DNA of 64,000 nucleotides from JANXMY01 sp965246745 (GTDB lineage: Bacteria; Armatimonadota; Armatimonadia; Armatimonadales; Capsulimonadaceae), in NCBI GenBank assembly GCA_965246745.1, contig OZ251980.1, positions 1,860,001-1,924,000 of the forward strand, read 5' to 3'. A model generated the notes under the pieces. It had not been told where the DNA came from. It ran no database searches and worked only from the letters and a program-made list of their open reading frames with translations. The position numbers and the translations under genes were made by a program. Of the stretch, positions 40,850 to 49,715 are shown one piece after another; within the stretch, counting starts at the first letter, position 1, and every line of letters begins with the position of its first letter.

Positions 40850-43800
40850 CTACAAGCCGAACACGCTGGACAGCACTTTCAGCGTGATCGCCGAGCCGAC
40901 CAGTCCCTGGAAGAAATCGGAAAAGCCGCTGCCGCTGCGCCCGATCTTTTCGGCCAGCACTTTGGTCGGGACCAAAATCAAGTCGCCCGGCTGGAGCGCC
41001 CCGGCCTTCCCCGCCGGGATAAGGCCGCCGCCGGCATGGATCACTTCAATGCGATCTTTCGCGGCGTCAGGCGTGAAATCCCCCGCCCGCTGAATGTAAT
41101 AATCAATAGACTGGCCGGGCCGGTACACCACCCCGCGTGCGCTGAAGACCGCGCCGACCACCTGCACGGTGGTCGGGGTCTCGGGAACCACCAGCGTGTC
41201 GCCGTCTTTGAGCAGCACGTCTTCCAGGCCGCCGGGGCGCTTCAAGGCCGACGCAAGCTGCACGGCGACCGCGCCGTTCGGGCGAAGCTGGCTCGGGGTC
41301 AGCAGCCGGCCCGGCGAAACCAAGTTGTTTTGGGTGAGGCTTGCGGTCAGCGGGGCCAGGTTCGGGTTCGCCGCCGCCGCGCCGGACGCTGCCGCGCCGC
41401 CGAGGCCGGGGATCAGCGCCGGCGTGCTCGGGCCGCTGGCCGCCGCGCCGGCGGCCTGGATCAGCGCCAAGTTCGCTTTGGCTTTTTCGCGCTGGTACTG
41501 GCTTAAATTCAGCATGTCGCTCATGCGGTTGATGACCGACGCCAGGTCAAGCTGCGTTCCCGTGACCAGCGCGTCGGACAAGCGCGTAAACTCCGCGCCC
41601 TGCGGGAATGCGTCCGGGCGCAGCCCCCCGGCCTGCTTGATGGCGTCGGACAGCCGCATGCCCTGCTGAATAATGATCGGGCCGGGCCGGCCGACCAGCC
41701 CGGTGACGGTGACCACGGCGGGATGGTCGCGCAGGGAGCCGTCGCCCTGCACGGCCACCACATCGCCGTCCTGAAGCACCAAATCGGTGCCTTCGGTGAC
41801 GGTCTGGTCGGCCCCGTATGCCACAGCGTCCTGCGGCACGGCCGACACCGACGCCACCTGCAAAATCTTGTCGGAAACAGGCCGGCGGGCATGCGCCACA
41901 GTGACGCGCGTGCCGCCGCCGGGCTTGAACGCCCCGGCCAGCTTCAAAAGATCGCTGAGCTTCATCTGCGTGCCCCGCGCATACAGGCCCGGCGCGACCA
42001 CATTGCCGAGCACTTTCACCGTGTGGTCGGGCGTAAAGTGCGCTTCGCCGTTTTGGTACACGGCCAGCACATCGTTGTCCTGGATCGGCGCGTCCATCGC
42101 CGTGTCGCCCGCGAGTATCTCGCGCAGGCTGACATAATCATACGCATACGTCCCGTCGCCGCGCTGATGCAGCAGCACCGCCCGGCTCAGGTACGCATTC
42201 GGCAGGGGGCCGCCCGAGTCAAGCAGCAGGTCGCTGACCCGCATGTTGTCGCTCTGCGTGTACAGACCGGGCCGCTGCACCGCGCCGCGCACGGTGACCA
42301 AGCGCCGTCCTAAATACGACACGTCCTGGCGCGTGTACAAGCGCAGAATGTCGAAGCGCTTCAAAGGAATGTTCTGGGCCGCGTCGCCGTCCAGCGCACG
42401 GGCGACCGAGACCGGCAGCCGGGTGGTCGTGTTGTCGGCATTCAGCCGGGTCAGCTCGGCCCGGTCCAGGTACGCATCGTACAGCGGCCCGCGAGCGCGG
42501 GCGATGAGGTCCGAGACGGTCATGCCGGGAGTCAGGGCGTAGTCGCCCGGCTGGTCCACCGCGCCGCTGACGGAGACGCGGTTGGTCAGAATGGACCGCA
42601 CCGACGACACTTCAATGGTGTCGCCGTCGAACACGCGGACGCTTGCGACTTTGGCGGCGTCGCGCAGGTTCACATCTTTGATGACCCGCCCGATCCCGTT
42701 GTCAATCGTGTCAATGTGAACGTTCTGGTCCACGCCCGACGGCTTGACACCTCCGGCATAGCGGAGCAGGTCGCGCAGGGTTTCGCGCGGGGTCAGCTCG
42801 TAGACCGCCTGCTGGCGCACTCCGCCGCGCACCGAAATCCGCGACAAGCGGCCCGGAATGTAAACATTGTCGCCGGATTGCAGCGCCACATCGCCGCGAT
42901 TGGCATTAGGCGTGCCGCCCGCCGCGCCGAGCAGCGGGTAAATGTCGAGCGTCCCGGCAAGCCGTCCGCCGCGCAGAACGCGAACTTCCCGCAGGGAGCC
43001 GTCGGCGGTCGGCCCGCCGGCGGCGTTCAGCACGTTGAACGCCGTCGCGGTCGCCGGGACCGTATACGTGCCCGGCGCAAATGCGGCCCCGCTGACGGTC
43101 ACTTGGATGGTGCGAAGCTGCCGCAGGTTGATGGACACGTCTACATTGCGGTACAGCCGCCCGAGGCGCGAGCGCAGCGTTTCCTCGGCCTGCGACGCCG
43201 TCCGGCCCGCCACCGACAGCCGCCCGACCCCTTCGACGCTGACCCCGCCCTGCAAGTCTACTGTAGCTGTGAACTCGCGCGGGGCCAGCGCCAGGGCGGA
43301 GTAGCGGACGGTCAGCGAGTCGCCCGGCTGAAGCTGATAATTCGGCGGCAGCGACGCCAGCACATTGCGGTACAGGGTCGAAACAGGATCGGCGATCTGC
43401 CCGGTGACGGCATTCGCCGCGCCGCCCGTCCCGCTTTGCGCCAGGGCGTCATCGCCGGGAAACTGCACGTCGCTGCCGAGCGGGGCGCTGTCGCCGGGAA
43501 AGCCGCCGGGGGATTGATAAGCATTGCCGCCGCTCGGCCGCCGCCGGGCCGGCCCGGCGGTCACATCACCGTTCAGCGGGTCCGAGTTCAGCGGATCGGT
43601 CGTCACATCGAGCGGGTCGGTGTAGCCGCCGGCGCTGCGCCCGAAGCGCCGGCTCGGGTCGCCCGAAGCCGCGCCGCTGGCGGAGTCGGAGTTGAAAGGA
43701 TCGCCGCCGGACGGGTTCGTGTCATACGCGCCGCCGGAATTGTAGCCGCTTGGGGCGCTCGGGTCGTAAGCGCCGGAGAAATTATCGCCGCGCGACGCCG

Positions 43801-44788
43801 CGCCGAGCAGTGCCGCGTCGGCTCCCGTGCCGCCGCCGGGCCGGGAGCCGTTCGCGCCGGGGGCCGAAGCGCCGTAAGGGTCTGCCGGGGACTGCGGCGC
43901 GTCGCTGTTCGGCCCGTAGGGATTAGGACCGAAGCTGTTTTGGCCGAAGCCGTTCTGGCCGGAGCCGTTCGCCCCGCCGGAGTTTGGGCCGTAAGCGCCG
44001 TTGGCATTGCCGGCCGGGTAGCCCGAACGCTCCCGGCTGCCGCTGTACCGAGACCCGTAGCTGGGGCGCGGAGCCGGCAGCAGGGCGCGGCGGCGGGCGA
44101 CAATGATCTGGCGGGCGGGCTGGAAAAAGTCGTAGCCGAACAGCGGCAGCGGCTTGGCGGCGCGGCGCGAGGCCGGGGTAAACGGGTCGGTGGACAGCGT
44201 GTAATCACGCGGCTCGCGGGTGACAACCGGCGCAATCAAGCGGTTGCCGGCCGGCGGCGGGGCGCTTGTGCCGAAAGACGAGCCGGAAAACGGCGGGTAC
44301 GCGCCGGACTGTCCGCCCGGCGTCTGCGGGCCGCCCTGCGGGGCCGCCTCCGGGTACGCCGCGCTTCCGGGGTAGCCGGCGGGCGGCCCGCCGGGAAAAC
44401 CGCCGGGCGCGTTCGGGTCGAATGCGCTCGGCTCGCCGACCGTTTCCGGGGAGCGGGCCGGGTCGGTCAGCACCAGCGGATTGGCGGGGGCGGGGCGGCG
44501 CGGGCGGGTCGTGCGCCCGTTGCGGGTCGCGGTCGCATCGGCACGGCCGGCGGTATCCACCCCGACCGGGGGCGCGGAGTCGCCGCTGCCGACACTGCCG
44601 TCGGGGGCTGCGGCCGGGCCGGCCATGCCGGCGCTTGTCTCGGACGCATCCGCCGGCGACGCCGCTTGGCGCGGCGACGGGTCCTGCGCCGCGCCGGGCC
44701 AGGCTGCGCCGAGAAGAACGCTCAGTCCGGCGGCGATGCCGGCGGAACACGCCCGCGAGCGGCGGGCGAAACGAAAGGGATGGGGCAT
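40850..44788 (-). CDS. Giant polysaccharide-export protein with seven SLBB domains (Wza-related)
   Basis: A 1312-residue protein, several times longer than Wza. The signal peptide is followed by about 430 residues of Gly/Pro/Asn/Ser-rich low complexity (YGPNSGGANGSGQNGFGQN region). Then comes a Poly_export domain (YQLQPGDSLTVRYSALAL) and seven SLBB repeats, each with a V-x-G-x-V-x-x-P-G-x-Y pattern, for example VSGAVDQPGDYALTPGMTVSDL. It probably forms the outer-membrane or periplasmic channel. AGGA precedes the ATG; the 5' leader has four GTGTGA/TCACAC repeats. Confidence 0.9.
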   Translation of the reverse strand: MPHPFRFARRSRACSAGIAAGLSVLLGAAWPGAAQDPSPRQAASPADASETSAGMAGPAAAPDGSVGSGDSAPPVGVDTAGRADATATRNGRTTRPRRPAPANPLVLTDPARSPETVGEPSAFDPNAPGGFPGGPPAGYPGSAAYPEAAPQGGPQTPGGQSGAYPPFSGSSFGTSAPPPAGNRLIAPVVTREPRDYTLSTDPFTPASRRAAKPLPLFGYDFFQPARQIIVARRRALLPAPRPSYGSRYSGSRERSGYPAGNANGAYGPNSGGANGSGQNGFGQNSFGPNPYGPNSDAPQSPADPYGASAPGANGSRPGGGTGADAALLGAASRGDNFSGAYDPSAPSGYNSGGAYDTNPSGGDPFNSDSASGAASGDPSRRFGRSAGGYTDPLDVTTDPLNSDPLNGDVTAGPARRRPSGGNAYQSPGGFPGDSAPLGSDVQFPGDDALAQSGTGGAANAVTGQIADPVSTLYRNVLASLPPNYQLQPGDSLTVRYSALALAPREFTATVDLQGGVSVEGVGRLSVAGRTASQAEETLRSRLGRLYRNVDVSINLRQLRTIQVTVSGAAFAPGTYTVPATATAFNVLNAAGGPTADGSLREVRVLRGGRLAGTLDIYPLLGAAGGTPNANRGDVALQSGDNVYIPGRLSRISVRGGVRQQAVYELTPRETLRDLLRYAGGVKPSGVDQNVHIDTIDNGIGRVIKDVNLRDAAKVASVRVFDGDTIEVSSVRSILTNRVSVSGAVDQPGDYALTPGMTVSDLIARARGPLYDAYLDRAELTRLNADNTTTRLPVSVARALDGDAAQNIPLKRFDILRLYTRQDVSYLGRRLVTVRGAVQRPGLYTQSDNMRVSDLLLDSGGPLPNAYLSRAVLLHQRGDGTYAYDYVSLREILAGDTAMDAPIQDNDVLAVYQNGEAHFTPDHTVKVLGNVVAPGLYARGTQMKLSDLLKLAGAFKPGGGTRVTVAHARRPVSDKILQVASVSAVPQDAVAYGADQTVTEGTDLVLQDGDVVAVQGDGSLRDHPAVVTVTGLVGRPGPIIIQQGMRLSDAIKQAGGLRPDAFPQGAEFTRLSDALVTGTQLDLASVINRMSDMLNLSQYQREKAKANLALIQAAGAAASGPSTPALIPGLGGAAASGAAAANPNLAPLTASLTQNNLVSPGRLLTPSQLRPNGAVAVQLASALKRPGGLEDVLLKDGDTLVVPETPTTVQVVGAVFSARGVVYRPGQSIDYYIQRAGDFTPDAAKDRIEVIHAGGGLIPAGKAGALQPGDLILVPTKVLAEKIGRSGSGFSDFFQGLVGSAITLKVLSSVFGL

Positions 44789-44804
44789 AGTCAGTCCTAA
44801 AAAC

Positions 44805-44840
44805 GTGTGAGAGCGTGTGATAAAGCGTGTGAATGTGTGA
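44805..44840 (-). promoter_or_regulatory. Four direct TCACAC repeats in the leader of the export gene
   Basis: GTGTGA on the plus strand (TCACAC on the coding strand) occurs at 44805, 44815, 44827 and 44835, i.e. spaced 10, 12 and 8 bp. They lie 17-52 nt upstream of the start codon. A regulator- or RNA-binding site is possible; nothing identifies the binder. Confidence 0.5.
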
Positions 44841-44866
44841 TCAACTGCTGTGACGCAGCGCAGATG

Positions 44867-44897
44867 CCCAGGATTGAAATCTTAGGCCAATCCTGGG
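44867..44897 (-). repeat. Intercistronic hairpin with CCCAGGATTG arms
   Basis: CCCAGGATTG...CAATCCTGGG with an 11-nt loop containing AAATCTTAGGC. The GGATTGAAATC core matches the ends of family R1, and a shorter relative is at 37426. Confidence 0.8.
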
Positions 44898-44920
44898 TCC
44901 ACAATCCAGAAGTCTCCAAA

Positions 44921-44956
44921 TTATGCACTTCGCGCCAGTTATGCACTTCGCGCCAG
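44921..44956 (-). repeat. 18-bp tandem duplication over the sugar-transferase stop codon
   Basis: TTATGCACTTCGCGCCAG occurs twice without a gap on the plus strand; the TAA stop at 44939-44941 is in one copy and its twin lies at 44921. Confidence 0.95.
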
Positions 44957-45709
44957 CTCGGCCATCTGCTGAAGCTCGACAGCCTGCTCATGCCGCTCGG
45001 CGGCGTCCGGCGGGAGCGTATGCACCACGGGGATACCCGAGCGGCCCGCCCGCCCGACAACCCGCGACAGGACCAGGTGCAGCGTGTCCGCCAAAATCCG
45101 CCCGTCGCCCCGCAGCGACCGGGTGCGGACATACTCGGCGTCCATTTGCAGCTTTACCGGCAGAATATGGGCGCGGTAAAAGGCTTCGCGGTCAGGCCGC
45201 TCCAGCAGGAGAAACTCTTCATGGCGGAACAGCAGCGCGGTCAGCCCGGTCATGCCGGGCCGGACCCGGAGCACCAGGCGGCGGCGCTCCGGGTCAAAGC
45301 ACTCCACAAAGCGCGGCACCTGCGGGCGCGGCCCGACCAGGCTCATTTCGCCGCGCACCACATTGAACAACTGCGGCAGCTCATCGAGCTTCCACGACCG
45401 CAGGCGTCGTCCGAGCGGCGTCACCCGGTCGTCGTCCTGCGCCGTCACCAGCGGTCCGGCCCCGTCCGCGTCAGCCCGCATCGTCCGCAGCTTCCAAATC
45501 CGGAACAGCCGCCCGCCGCGCCCGACCCGCGTTTGTCGGTAGAAGACCGGCCCCGGCGACGAAAGTTTAATCGCCAGCGCCGCCGCCAGCAAAGCCGGCG
45601 CGGCCAGCGTCAAAACCAGCAGCCCCAGCCCGAGGTCCAGCCCGCGCCGCACCGCGTCTTCGGTGCGGCGGATTGGTGAAGCAGCCTCGCGCGGCAAAAA
45701 TGTCGGCAT
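44939..45709 (-). CDS. Undecaprenyl-phosphate sugar-1-phosphate transferase (WbaP/ExoY type)
   Basis: A 256-residue initiating transferase that places the first sugar phosphate on the lipid carrier. One N-terminal membrane segment (LGLGLLVLTLAAPALLAAALAI) is followed by the catalytic domain: SSPGPVFYRQTRVGRGG, FRIWKLRTM, SWKLDELPQLFNVVRGEMSLVGPRP, and RVRPGMTGL. The full-length PglC/ExoY-type size lacks the extra N-terminal helices of WbaP. The start at 45709 is the ATG that places the basic segment before the helix. It is the first gene of the cluster; 45710-45877 holds no gene, but a TATACT box on the minus strand at 45759-45764. Confidence 0.93.
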   Translation of the reverse strand: MPTFLPREAASPIRRTEDAVRRGLDLGLGLLVLTLAAPALLAAALAIKLSSPGPVFYRQTRVGRGGRLFRIWKLRTMRADADGAGPLVTAQDDDRVTPLGRRLRSWKLDELPQLFNVVRGEMSLVGPRPQVPRFVECFDPERRRLVLRVRPGMTGLTALLFRHEEFLLLERPDREAFYRAHILPVKLQMDAEYVRTRSLRGDGRILADTLHLVLSRVVGRAGRSGIPVVHTLPPDAAERHEQAVELQQMAELARSA

Positions 45710-45877
45710 AACGGGAAACCTTAGCCTCGCGGCCCGGCCTGCGAGACGCCAATAAAAAAGTATACTGCATTTTCCCACAAAAACAGATACTTTACGCCAA
45801 AAGCTGCCCCGGATGCCGCTGCGCTCTCTGAGCTAAGACGCCGCTTTTGCCGTTTTGTTTCACCTGTTTTTCGTGCG

Positions 45878-46492
45878 TTAAATCAATCCCCAGACCCGGA
45901 GCACCGACAGCAGCGGAGGAAGCGGGGCCTGCCAGAGCCAGTCCACTTGGAGCCGGAGGCCGGGCAGGGCGGCGCTGTGGTAGCGGCCCTCGGCATCGGG
46001 GGCGACAAAGCGGTAGATGCCGCCGGGGTCAATTTGGTAGAATTCGGCCTGCTCACGGATTGGGTCCAGCAGCCAGTATTCAGGGATGCCGGCGGCTTCG
46101 TACTCAAAAAACTTGTCGCCCCGGTCCCGCGCCCGGCTTTCCGGGCTGATGATCTCGACCACCAAATCCGCCGGGCCTTCCAAGTAGGTGCTCCGCAGGC
46201 GGTCGAGATGGGCGGTCGCGACAAAAAAGATGTCCGGGGCGCGTCCGGGTAAACTCAGCGCAGGCTTCATGTGGTACGGCTCACCGCGCACTTCGCCTAA
46301 TTGCCGCGCTTCGGCGTAAACTCGGAGCAGAGCCGCTAGAAAGCCGACCACGTCTTGGTGCCGATTGGAAACAGGACTCATTTCAACAATTTCTCCGTCT
46401 ACCCATTCCGCGTGCCGCTCTTCATTCAGCCATTCCAAAAACTCCTCATAGCTGAGCTTCGTCGCGGGTTTTGTCTGCGTCAAGGTTGTCAA
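45878..46492 (-). CDS. Uma2-family (DUF820) putative endonuclease
   Basis: About 204 residues from TTG at 46492. LSYEEFLEWLNEERHAEWVDGEIVEM, PDIFFVATAHLD and ADLVVEIISPESRARDRGDKFFEYEAAGIPEYWLLDP are the PDDEXK-like Uma2 pattern. The family is abundant in cyanobacteria and Armatimonadota and its function is not known with certainty. The open frame extends to 46696 without support. It overlaps the broken upstream gene by 47 nt. Confidence 0.85.
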   Translation of the reverse strand: MTTLTQTKPATKLSYEEFLEWLNEERHAEWVDGEIVEMSPVSNRHQDVVGFLAALLRVYAEARQLGEVRGEPYHMKPALSLPGRAPDIFFVATAHLDRLRSTYLEGPADLVVEIISPESRARDRGDKFFEYEAAGIPEYWLLDPIREQAEFYQIDPGGIYRFVAPDAEGRYHSAALPGLRLQVDWLWQAPLPPLLSVLRVWGLI

Positions 46493-46970
46493 AATATGCC
46501 TCGATTTTCGTGTATCTGCCGCTGACCCAAACCCAGGCGGGACCTGCACTGAGCGGCGGCTCGTAGCGGATAATTCGTTCGGCGGGCAGAATGTCTTGAA
46601 GCAGGACGCTGATCCATTCCGGCACGGTAAGGTCATAAGCGTAACCGTCTCACTGCGTGAGCAGCGCCCGGATGAGCGGCGTCCATTCTTCCTCATCGCT
46701 GCCGATCCATTCCTCGATTTCTACATTAATCACGCACTGCGGCGGCGTGTGCATTCGGGGCGTCCACTCGGCGACCTGCTCTTCGGCAGGCGTTTTCAGA
46801 TAAGCCTCGATCTCGCAGCCCGAGGGAAACTCCCAGGCGATTTTCGCCTGGCGAAAGGGTTTGCTTTGTGCCGAATGCCAGACGCCGCCGCTGCTCTCGG
46901 CCCAGGCCCGGAAGGCGGCTTCGGTGACAGGCTCAGAGGTGATGACGGTGAAGCCGGACGGGATGTACAT
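46446..46970 (-). pseudogene. Hypothetical gene split by an in-frame TGA
   Basis: From ATG at 46970, 106 residues run to a TGA at 46650-46652 (EEWTPLIRALLTQ*). The same frame continues for 67 more sense codons (DGYAYDLTVPEWISVLLQDI ... GPAWVWVSGRYTKIEAYF) to a TGA at 46446, overlapping the Uma2 gene as expected in an operon. The downstream part has strongly protein-like composition, so the two halves look like one gene of about 174 residues with a nonsense mutation. The family is not recognised. Confidence 0.65.
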
Positions 46971-47004
46971 GATGTGCCTCGCATAGCCGGAGATGACATT
47001 AGAG

Positions 47005-47142
47005 CCACGGATTGAAATCCGAGGCTGCGAGCAACCAGCGTCGCGGCGACGCAGGAGCAAGGCTGATGCAGGAGCAAGGCTGCGTCTCAATCCCGTGTCG
47101 CTTCGACACTGTTTTCTTCCAGCCACGGATTTCAATCCGTGG
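47005..47142 (-). repeat. Dispersed inverted-repeat element, family R1, copy d
   Basis: Ends CCACGGATTGAAATCCG and CGGATTTCAATCCGTGG; internal modules GTCGCGGCGAC and GTGTCGCTTCGACAC occur in the opposite order to copies a-c, so the element is inverted. A 17-bp stretch around GCAGGAGCAAGGCTG is duplicated in tandem inside it (about 47049-47082). It lies between the broken gene and ilvD. Confidence 0.9.
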
Positions 47143-47218
47143 CCGGTGTCTGCGTAACATCAGTAAATCAAGAGATAAAGGGCGAGTGAAGTATATTCCC
47201 TCACGCCTTTGCCCGGTC

Positions 47219-48928
47219 TTAGCCGAACTTCGCCACCGTCACTGCGCCTTCGGACGCCGACGTGACCGAGGCGGCGTATTTGGCGAGGACGCCGGTGGTG
47301 TAGTGCGGCGCGGGGGCGGTCCATCCGGCCCGGCGGCGGGCAAGCTCATCGTCGCTGACAGCCGCGTGAATGGTGCCGGCTTCAATGTCGAGCGTCACCA
47401 AATCGCCTTCGCGGAGCAGGGCGATCGGGCCGCCGACCGACGCTTCCGGGGCGACATGGCCGACCATCAGGCCGCGCGTCGCGCCGGAAAACCGGCCGTC
47501 GGTCACCATTGTGACTTCGCCGCCCAGGCCCTGCCCGACCAGGGCCGCCGTGACCCCGAGCATCTCGCGCATGCCCGGCCCGCCTTTCGGGCCTTCGTAG
47601 CGGATAATCACCACGTCGCCGGGGACAATCTTTCGGGCCGAAACCGCCGCCATCGCGTCTTCTTCGCGGTCGAAAATCCGGGCCGGACCGCTGAACTGCG
47701 TTTTTTCGGTGCCGGCCAGCTTAATCACCGCGCCTTCGGGAGCCAGATTGCCGTGCAGGATGACAATCCCGCCGCGCGGCTTGAACGCGTTTTCGACCGT
47801 CACAATCACGTCCTGCCCGGCGGCTTCTTCGGCGTCGGCGGCCTCGGCAGCCAGCGTTCGGCCTGAAGGGGTCGGACAGCCGCCGTGCAACAACCCAGCG
47901 GCAAGGAGGTTCTTGGCGACCAGGCGCGTCCCCCCCGCCCGGTGCATGTCGGTCGCGACATATTTGCCGCCGGGGGTGAGCGTGGTGATGACCGGCGTTC
48001 GCGCCGACACGCGGTTGAAGTCGTCCATCGTCAGCGGGACTCCTGCTTCGCGGGCCAGCGCCAGGAGGTGCAGGACCGAGTTGGTCGAGCCGCCGGTCGC
48101 CGCCGCGCCGGCGATGGCGTTCTCAAAGGCGTCTTTGGTCAGAATGTCCGACGGCCGAACTCCGCTATGGAGCAGCTTCACAATCATGCGGCCTGCTTCG
48201 ACGCCGACTTCGTCTTTTTTCGGGTCCACGGCGGGCACGCCCGCTGACCCCAGGGCGGCGAGGCCGAGAAACTCCATCACAATCGCCATCGTGTTCGCGG
48301 TAAACTGCCCGCCGCACGACCCCGCGCCGGGGCAGGCGGCGTCTTCCAGCTCGGTGAGGTCGGCATCGGTGATCTTTCCGGCGGCGGCAGCGCCGATGCC
48401 CTCAAACACGTCCTGAATGGTGATGTCCCGGCCCCGGTACCGGCCCGGCGCAATCGAGCCGCCGTAGAGCAGCATGCCGGGGATATTCAGCCGGGCCAGC
48501 GCCATCGCCGCCCCCGGCGCAGTCTTGTCGCAGCCGACCAGGCAGATGACGGCATCGAACATGTGCCCGCGCGTCACCAGCTCAATCGAGTCGGCGATCA
48601 CTTCGCGGGACACCAGCGACGTTTTCATGCCCTCGGTGCCCATCGTGATGCCGTCGCTGATCGCAATGGTGTTGAACTCCTGCGGGGTCGCGCCGGCTTC
48701 CCAAATGCCCTGCATGACTTTCTGCGCCAGCGCCCGCAGGTTGAGGTTGCACGGCATCGTCCCGATCCAGGTAGACGCGACTCCGATAATCGGCTTTTTG
48801 ATGTCTTCGTCGGTCAGCCCGACGCCTTTCAGATACGAGCGGGCGGCGGCCCGGTCGCGCCCTTCGGTGATGACGCGGCTCCGCGCCTTCGGGTCATAGG
48901 GCTGCGCTTTGGAATTGGTATCAGTCAT
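47219..48928 (-). CDS. ilvD: Dihydroxy-acid dehydratase
   Basis: A 569-residue iron-sulphur enzyme of valine, isoleucine and pantothenate synthesis. Motifs: GVASTWIGTMPCNLNLRALA, VGCDKTAPGAAMAL, ACPGAGSCGGQFTANTMA and the C-terminal VTDGRFSGATRGLMVGHVAPEA. The three cluster cysteines (in MPCN, GCDK and GSCGG contexts) are present. The start at 48928 follows GGAG at 6-nt spacing. A promoter lies just upstream. No other ilv gene is nearby. Confidence 0.97.
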   Translation of the reverse strand: MTDTNSKAQPYDPKARSRVITEGRDRAAARSYLKGVGLTDEDIKKPIIGVASTWIGTMPCNLNLRALAQKVMQGIWEAGATPQEFNTIAISDGITMGTEGMKTSLVSREVIADSIELVTRGHMFDAVICLVGCDKTAPGAAMALARLNIPGMLLYGGSIAPGRYRGRDITIQDVFEGIGAAAAGKITDADLTELEDAACPGAGSCGGQFTANTMAIVMEFLGLAALGSAGVPAVDPKKDEVGVEAGRMIVKLLHSGVRPSDILTKDAFENAIAGAAATGGSTNSVLHLLALAREAGVPLTMDDFNRVSARTPVITTLTPGGKYVATDMHRAGGTRLVAKNLLAAGLLHGGCPTPSGRTLAAEAADAEEAAGQDVIVTVENAFKPRGGIVILHGNLAPEGAVIKLAGTEKTQFSGPARIFDREEDAMAAVSARKIVPGDVVIIRYEGPKGGPGMREMLGVTAALVGQGLGGEVTMVTDGRFSGATRGLMVGHVAPEASVGGPIALLREGDLVTLDIEAGTIHAAVSDDELARRRAGWTAPAPHYTTGVLAKYAASVTSASEGAVTVAKFG

Positions 48929-48961
48929 AAAAAACTCCACAGAAACTCACGATTTCTCGCA

Positions 48962-48991
48962 ATTATACCTGTGGAAGCGGGGGGTTGGCAA
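48962..48991 (-). promoter_or_regulatory. Promoter of ilvD
   Basis: On the minus strand TTGCCA (48991-48986) and TATAAT (48967-48962) are separated by 18 bp, about 34 nt before the ilvD ATG. Confidence 0.8.
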
Positions 48992-49009
48992 GAACGAAGC
49001 TCAGGCTTT

Positions 49010-49432
49010 TTAGACAGACCAATCTTCAATGCGAAGGCCGGCAATCCTGCCAAAGTGCGTCGTGTTTCGCGTCAGCAAAGTTGCGCTGTTCGCGAGAGTG
49101 ATTGCCGCAATCTTCATATCCATTGTACCAACCTGGAGCTTCAAAGCGAAAAGCCGCTGAAACTCGGCGGAGGCTTCTGCGTCGTAATCAACAATAGCAA
49201 AGCTGCAATAACTTTGAAGCAGCTTTTTTAGCTCGCTGTAGTCAAATACCTGCCGCTCCTGGGTGGTTATACGTGCGAGACGGGCAAGCCAGCCTCGCAT
49301 CTGTTCTTCATAACTAACGATTGTTGTTGCGACATCATCCTGCGGCGTCGCCCGAAGGCGTTGCCTAACGCGCTGTCCCTCTGCGCCGCCGCGCTGCAAC
49401 AAGCTCATGTGATCGGTGTCTAAAAGAACCAT
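49010..49432 (-). CDS. VapC-type PIN-domain toxin
   Basis: A 140-residue PIN-fold ribonuclease. The acidic residues expected for the metal site are visible: LLDTDHMSLL at the N-terminus, E in TTIVSYEEQM and D in QVGTMDMKIAAITLAN with TLLTRNTTHFGRI at the C-terminus. Such toxins cut tRNA or rRNA and are held by a cognate antitoxin. The start codon overlaps the antitoxin stop as TAATG. Confidence 0.88.
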   Translation of the reverse strand: MVLLDTDHMSLLQRGGAEGQRVRQRLRATPQDDVATTIVSYEEQMRGWLARLARITTQERQVFDYSELKKLLQSYCSFAIVDYDAEASAEFQRLFALKLQVGTMDMKIAAITLANSATLLTRNTTHFGRIAGLRIEDWSV

Positions 49433-49650
49433 TAGGCAGCCTCTGAATCCTCCTTTGGACGCTGTGCCTCGCGATACTCCCGTCCGAGCCGAGTGGCTTC
49501 CTCAAATCCTTCGCTGTCGGCAAAAATGCCGAACATCTTCTCCCACCCGGCGGGGACGGAATTTGACTTTTCCGCTGCCAATTCCTGCTTGATCTGCTTC
49601 AGCTCATTTTCTATGGTCTGAAGCCGCGCTTCCAATGTTTCGTTTGCCAT
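49432..49650 (-). CDS. Probable antitoxin partner of the PIN-domain toxin
   Basis: A 72-residue protein: a charged N-terminal coiled coil (LEARLQTIENELKQIKQELAAEK), then GWEKMFGIFADSEGFEEATRLGREYREAQR, which matches the toxin-binding tail of VapB-type antitoxins found next to PIN toxins. There is no clear DNA-binding fold. TATAAT lies 6 nt before the ATG, so the mRNA may be leaderless. It ends inside the toxin start (TAATG), giving coupling. Confidence 0.75.
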   Translation of the reverse strand: MANETLEARLQTIENELKQIKQELAAEKSNSVPAGWEKMFGIFADSEGFEEATRLGREYREAQRPKEDSEAA

Positions 49651-49715
49651 GACGTAATTATACCCAGGAGCGGCAAAAAAGGGCAGGGTTTGCCCGGCCC
49701 TAGCCTGCACCCTGG

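Noticed and set aside
42716..44800. 694-codon plus-strand open frame
   Set aside because: It lies antisense to the export-protein gene. Its composition (Arg/Gly/Ala-rich, no domains) is that of a GC-driven shadow frame, while the minus strand has clear SLBB repeats and a signal peptide.
44805..44840. Crp binding site
   Set aside because: A Crp site is an inverted repeat with a 6-bp spacer; these are direct repeats with irregular spacing.
46650..46652. TGA as selenocysteine codon
   Set aside because: No SECIS-like hairpin was noticed after it, and the protein has no known selenoprotein context; a nonsense change is simpler.
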